Notes under the pieces: model-generated
The model's database searches: none
What the model was told of the DNA's origin: nothing
The model's input: the letters and a program-made list of their open reading frames with translations, nothing else
Source of the DNA: Azonexaceae bacterium
Lineage (GTDB): Bacteria; Pseudomonadota; Gammaproteobacteria; Burkholderiales; Rhodocyclaceae
Length of the DNA stretch: 7,575 nucleotides
Assembly (NCBI GenBank): GCA_009469685.1
Contig: SSTA01000191.1
Span: 1-7,575, forward strand
Direction: 5' to 3'
Position numbers and translations under genes: made by a program
Part shown: piece after piece, positions 4,902 to 7,575 of the stretch
Layout of the letters: every line of letters begins with the position of its first letter
Numbering within the stretch: position 1 is the first letter of the stretch

Positions 4902-6238
4902 TGGGGCGCAAGTCACATCAGCGAGTCTTGGCGCTTTGGATGAATGGCGCCCGGGTGGCTTACTGGACGATATCGCCAAATGGCCACGATGAATTGCGAT
5001 ACGTCGAGGAATGGCTACAGTCCGATCGTCGGCGGTCGCTGTCGTTGTCGCTGCCACTGCAAACCGGCGCTATCCGGAACGCGGCAGTCGGGGCCTATTT
5101 TGACAACCTGCTGCCGGACAGCGACCCGATACGCAAGCGGTTGCAGGCGCGGTTCGGGACCGCAACGCGAAGTGCTTTCGATTTGCTGGAAGCAATCGGC
5201 CAGGACTGCGTGGGCGCGGTCCAACTGATGCCCCTGGGTAGCGAGCCGACCGATTACCGCAAAACGGACGCCATGCCCCTGAGCGAGGCCAAGGTGGCGC
5301 AGGTGCTCCGCGACACGATCCTGCCCGGCGGCGGGATCCACCGGGAGGACCACGCGGATTTTCGTATCTCGATTGCGGGTGCGCAGGAAAAGACCGCGCT
5401 TACCTTGAATGAAGGTCAGTGGTGCCTGCCGCGCGGGGCCACGCCGACGACGCACATGTTCAAGCTGCCCTTGGGCCTGGTCGGTGCGCGCAAGGCAGAC
5501 ATGCGTACCTCCGTGGAAAACGAGTGGCTGTGCGCGCGGTTGCTGGGATTGTTCGGCGTTCCCGTCGCCGAGACCGCGATGGCGACCTTCGAAGATCAAA
5601 AGGCACTGCTGGTGACTCGCTTTGACCGCCAACGGATGGCGGAGGGATATTGGCTGCGATTGCCACAGGAGGATTTTTGCCAGGCACTCGGCTACCCAAG
5701 TACGCTGAAGTACGAAAGCGATGGCGGGCCTGGGCACGCGGAAATCGTCGAAAAACTGGTGTATTCGCGCAATAGCCGAGACCTTGAGACCTTTTTCCGT
5801 ACTCAGGTCCTGTTTTGGATGTTGGCGGCCACGGATGGCCATGCCAAGAACTTCTCGATCCGGCTGCTACCGGGTTCGGCGTACGAAATGACGCCGATGT
5901 ACGACGTGCTTTCTGCCTGGCCGGTGACCGGGCAGGGGGTCAATTTGCTTGACTACAAGGAGCTCAAGCTGGCGATGGCGCTCCGCGGCACGAATGCACA
6001 CTACCTGCTGGAACAGGTACAGGCCCGGCATTTCGTGCGCTTGGCGGAGCGGTGCCGTATTCCCCGTGATCACGCGATACGGCTTGTCGAGGAACTGATC
6101 GCGAAGACGCCGAGCGTGGTTGAAAAAGCGGGGGCATCGCTACCCGATGGGTATCCAATGGATGTGTTTGAGGCTATCGCCAAGGGGCTTCAGTGGTCGG
6201 CGGACCGGCTTGGCAAGAGCCTTGCGCAAGGAACCTGA
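4901..6238 (+). CDS. hipA: HipA-type Ser/Thr kinase toxin
   Basis: HipA toxins are cytoplasmic protein kinases. E. coli HipA phosphorylates glutamyl-tRNA synthetase, which triggers the stringent response and persistence; the target here is only inferred. The 445-aa product is close to E. coli HipA (440 aa). The N-terminal HipA domain (about 8-110) carries LSLSLPL and YFDNLLPDSDPIR. The kinase core follows, with FRISIAGAQEKTAL (154-167): S157 corresponds to autophosphorylated Ser150. K188 in THMFKLP corresponds to the ATP-binding lysine. TDGHAKNFSI (311-320) supplies catalytic D312 and N317, and PMYDVLS (332-338) supplies metal-binding D335. In the hinge, TRFD (239-242) has Thr where I recall E. 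coli having Glu234. All core residues are present, so the kinase looks active. The gene is translated from a one-base TGATG overlap with hipB. Base use is visibly less GC-rich than in mtgA or mgtE, fitting horizontal acquisition. Confidence 0.95.
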   Translation: MGRKSHQRVLALWMNGARVAYWTISPNGHDELRYVEEWLQSDRRRSLSLSLPLQTGAIRNAAVGAYFDNLLPDSDPIRKRLQARFGTATRSAFDLLEAIGQDCVGAVQLMPLGSEPTDYRKTDAMPLSEAKVAQVLRDTILPGGGIHREDHADFRISIAGAQEKTALTLNEGQWCLPRGATPTTHMFKLPLGLVGARKADMRTSVENEWLCARLLGLFGVPVAETAMATFEDQKALLVTRFDRQRMAEGYWLRLPQEDFCQALGYPSTLKYESDGGPGHAEIVEKLVYSRNSRDLETFFRTQVLFWMLAATDGHAKNFSIRLLPGSAYEMTPMYDVLSAWPVTGQGVNLLDYKELKLAMALRGTNAHYLLEQVQARHFVRLAERCRIPRDHAIRLVEELIAKTPSVVEKAGASLPDGYPMDVFEAIAKGLQWSADRLGKSLAQGT

Positions 6239-6321
6239 TGTGACATGGAGCCCCAACCGCTCCGCCTCTCCACGCATCCGCAAGCCCGACCCGATCGCCC
6301 CCGCCGCTTAGAATGCCGGCC
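6239..6321. other. Short hipA-mgtE spacer
   Basis: This 83-base spacer is GC-rich and resembles the native background again. One weak stem, GGAGC 6247-6251 with GCTCC 6259-6263, has no T tract, so no clear terminator for hipA is visible. The spacer is too short for an M-box Mg2+ riboswitch before mgtE, and nothing like one is seen. Confidence 0.55.
6309..6314 (+). promoter_or_regulatory. Possible -10 box (TAGAAT) giving a leaderless mgtE transcript
   Basis: TAGAAT matches five of six -10 consensus bases and ends seven bases before ATG 6322, with no Shine-Dalgarno site between. Transcription would start at or beside the ATG. No good -35 box is visible. The in-frame ATG 6313 overlaps the box, so ATG 6322 is preferred as the start. 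Confidence 0.38.
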
Positions 6322-7575
6322 ATGACCGATCCCGCCGACATCCGCGAGCCGACCGCCGACGCTGCCGACACCCCGGTCGAACGCGAGGAGGCGATGCATC
6401 ACGACGACGTGCAGGAGAACCTGCGCGACGTCGAGGTGCTGCTGGCGCGGATGAAGCGGGTCGAGGGACTGGTGCATCGCCAGGACACGCCGCACCACGA
6501 CCGGGTCGAGCAACTGATCCACAAGCAGCAGCTCGCCGAACTGGAAAAGCGGCTGGCCAACATGCACCCGGCCGACATTGCCTTCGTGCTCGAGGCCTTG
6601 CCGCTGGACGATCGCCTGCTGGTCTGGGACATGGTCAAGGCGGATCGCGACGGAGAGATCCTGCTCGAGGTTTCCGACGCGGTCCGCGAAACGCTGATCG
6701 AGACCATGGCGCCCTCGGAACTGGTCGCCGCGGTCGAGCAGCTGGATGCCGACGAAGTCGCCGACCTCGCCCCCGACCTGCCCAGCGACGTGCTGGCCGA
6801 CGTGTTCCGCTCGCTCTCCGCGGAGGAGCGCGAGGAGCTGCGCTCGGCGATGTCCTACGATGAGGATTCGGTCGGCGCGCTGATGGACTTCGACATGGTC
6901 ACCGTGCGCGAGGACGTCAGCCTGGAGGTCGTGCTGCGCTACCTGCGCCGCTTCGACGAACTGCCCGACCACACCGACCAGTTGTTCGTGGTCGACCGCG
7001 AGGACCACCTGCGCGGCGTGCTGCCGATCAACGTGCTGCTGATCAACGACCTGGACGCGGAAGTCAGCGCCCTGATGCTGACCGACACGCTGACCCTGGA
7101 GGCCACCGACAAGGCCGACGTCGCGGCGCAGGCCTTCGACCGCTACGACCTCGTCTCGGCCCCGGTGGTCGACCTGGAACGCAAGCTGGTCGGTCGCGTC
7201 ACGGTCAACGAAGTGCTCGACTACGTGCGCGAGGAGGCCGAAGCCGACCAGTTGGCGCAGGCCGGCCTGAAGGAAGAGGAAGACATCTTCGCCCCGGTGA
7301 TCGATTCGGTGAAGAACCGCTGGGCCTGGCTGGCGATCAACCTGATCACGGCGATGATCGCCTCGCGGGTGATCGGTGCCTTCGAAGGCACCATCGAGAA
7401 GCTGGTCGCGCTGGCGGCGTTGATGCCGATCGTCGCCGGCATCGGCGGCAATTCGGGCAACCAGACGATCACCATGATCGTGCGCGCCATCGCGCTGGGG
7501 CAGGTCAGCACCGATTCGGAGCGCCGGCTGTTCCGCAAGGAACTCGGCGTCGCGCTGATCAACGGCGTGATCTGG
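6322..7575 (+). CDS. mgtE: MgtE-type magnesium channel/transporter, 3' truncated
   Basis: MgtE is a dimeric inner-membrane Mg2+ channel gated by cytoplasmic Mg2+. The first 418 codons are present and the frame runs off the window. After a ~60-residue acidic extension comes the superhelical MgtE N domain (about 70-180, LEKRLANMHPADIAFVLEAL, then DEVADLAPDLPSDVLADVF). The CBS pair follows at about 185-305: CBS1 begins near VGALMDFDMVTV, and CBS2 includes LTLEATDKADVAAQAFDRYD and VSAPVVDLERKLVGRVTVNE. Many acidic residues in these regions fit Mg2+ sensing. The membrane domain starts near residue 332 (NRWAWLAINLITAMIAS) and includes the hallmark MPIVAGIGGNSGNQTITMIV (368-387), part of the ion pathway. 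The remaining transmembrane segments, with the pore aspartate expected later, are missing. ATG 6322 is chosen over in-frame ATG 6313 because of the -10-like box. Its GC-rich codon use matches aroE and mtgA. Confidence 0.95.
   Translation, partial: MTDPADIREPTADAADTPVEREEAMHHDDVQENLRDVEVLLARMKRVEGLVHRQDTPHHDRVEQLIHKQQLAELEKRLANMHPADIAFVLEALPLDDRLLVWDMVKADRDGEILLEVSDAVRETLIETMAPSELVAAVEQLDADEVADLAPDLPSDVLADVFRSLSAEEREELRSAMSYDEDSVGALMDFDMVTVREDVSLEVVLRYLRRFDELPDHTDQLFVVDREDHLRGVLPINVLLINDLDAEVSALMLTDTLTLEATDKADVAAQAFDRYDLVSAPVVDLERKLVGRVTVNEVLDYVREEAEADQLAQAGLKEEEDIFAPVIDSVKNRWAWLAINLITAMIASRVIGAFEGTIEKLVALAALMPIVAGIGGNSGNQTITMIVRAIALGQVSTDSERRLFRKELGVALINGVIW

Noticed and set aside
6239..6321. 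M-box or other Mg2+ riboswitch before mgtE
   Set aside because: The spacer is only 83 bases, has no extended paired structure, and the -10-like box predicts almost no leader.
6190..7008. Open frame of 272 codons on the - strand opposite mgtE
   Set aside because: Shadow of the mgtE N and CBS domains; no family features and no ribosome site.

Overview
The window is a high-GC, gene-dense chromosomal segment with every supported gene on the + strand. Protein features and gene content (an RNase II-family exonuclease, a short TonB, a NYN/OST-HTH protein, AroE, MtgA and MgtE in close succession) fit a betaproteobacterium, most likely of the Rhodocyclales (Azoarcus/Thauera/Dechloromonas type). That placement is an inference from protein character and third-position GC bias; there is no rRNA or other marker gene here.

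Region 1 (1-4250) reads as one tightly packed gene string. It holds the 3' end of an RNase II/VacB-type exoribonuclease, a TonB-family energy transducer, a NYN-domain putative RNase with an OST-HTH (LOTUS) domain and a basic RGG-like tail, shikimate dehydrogenase (aroE) and the monofunctional peptidoglycan glycosyltransferase mtgA. Gaps are 9, 9, -4 and 10 bases, so co-transcription is likely. A -10-like box immediately before tonB may add an internal start that gives a leaderless message. The genes do not form one pathway: they cover RNA turnover, envelope energy transduction, aromatic amino-acid precursors and cell-wall polymerisation.

Region 2 (4251-4634) is a gene-free stretch rich in hairpins. 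It includes a plausible rho-independent terminator for the mtgA operon, a 24-nt near-identical copy of a segment inside the NYN gene, and several short palindromes. It ends in a sharply AT-rich promoter/operator block (24 G+C in the 70 bases 4571-4640, counted by hand).

Region 3 (4635-6238) is a type II HipBA toxin-antitoxin module: an 88-aa HTH antitoxin ending in Trp, followed after a one-base overlap by a full-length HipA Ser/Thr kinase with an intact phosphorylation-site serine and active-site residues. A perfect inverted repeat, TATCG-N7-CGATA, lies just upstream of the antitoxin start and resembles known HipB operators. Base composition and codon use differ from the flanking genes, so the module looks like an acquired insertion between the housekeeping neighbours mtgA and mgtE.

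Region 4 (6239-7575) has an 83-base spacer with another -10-like box that would give a leaderless start. It is followed by the 5' part of an MgtE-type Mg2+ channel (N domain, CBS pair and the first membrane segments), cut by the window edge.

I found no tRNA, rRNA, CRISPR array, insertion sequence or phage gene. The most interesting items are the HipBA control region, the 24-nt repeat shared by a coding and a non-coding site, and the NYN-LOTUS-RGG protein in the aroE operon.
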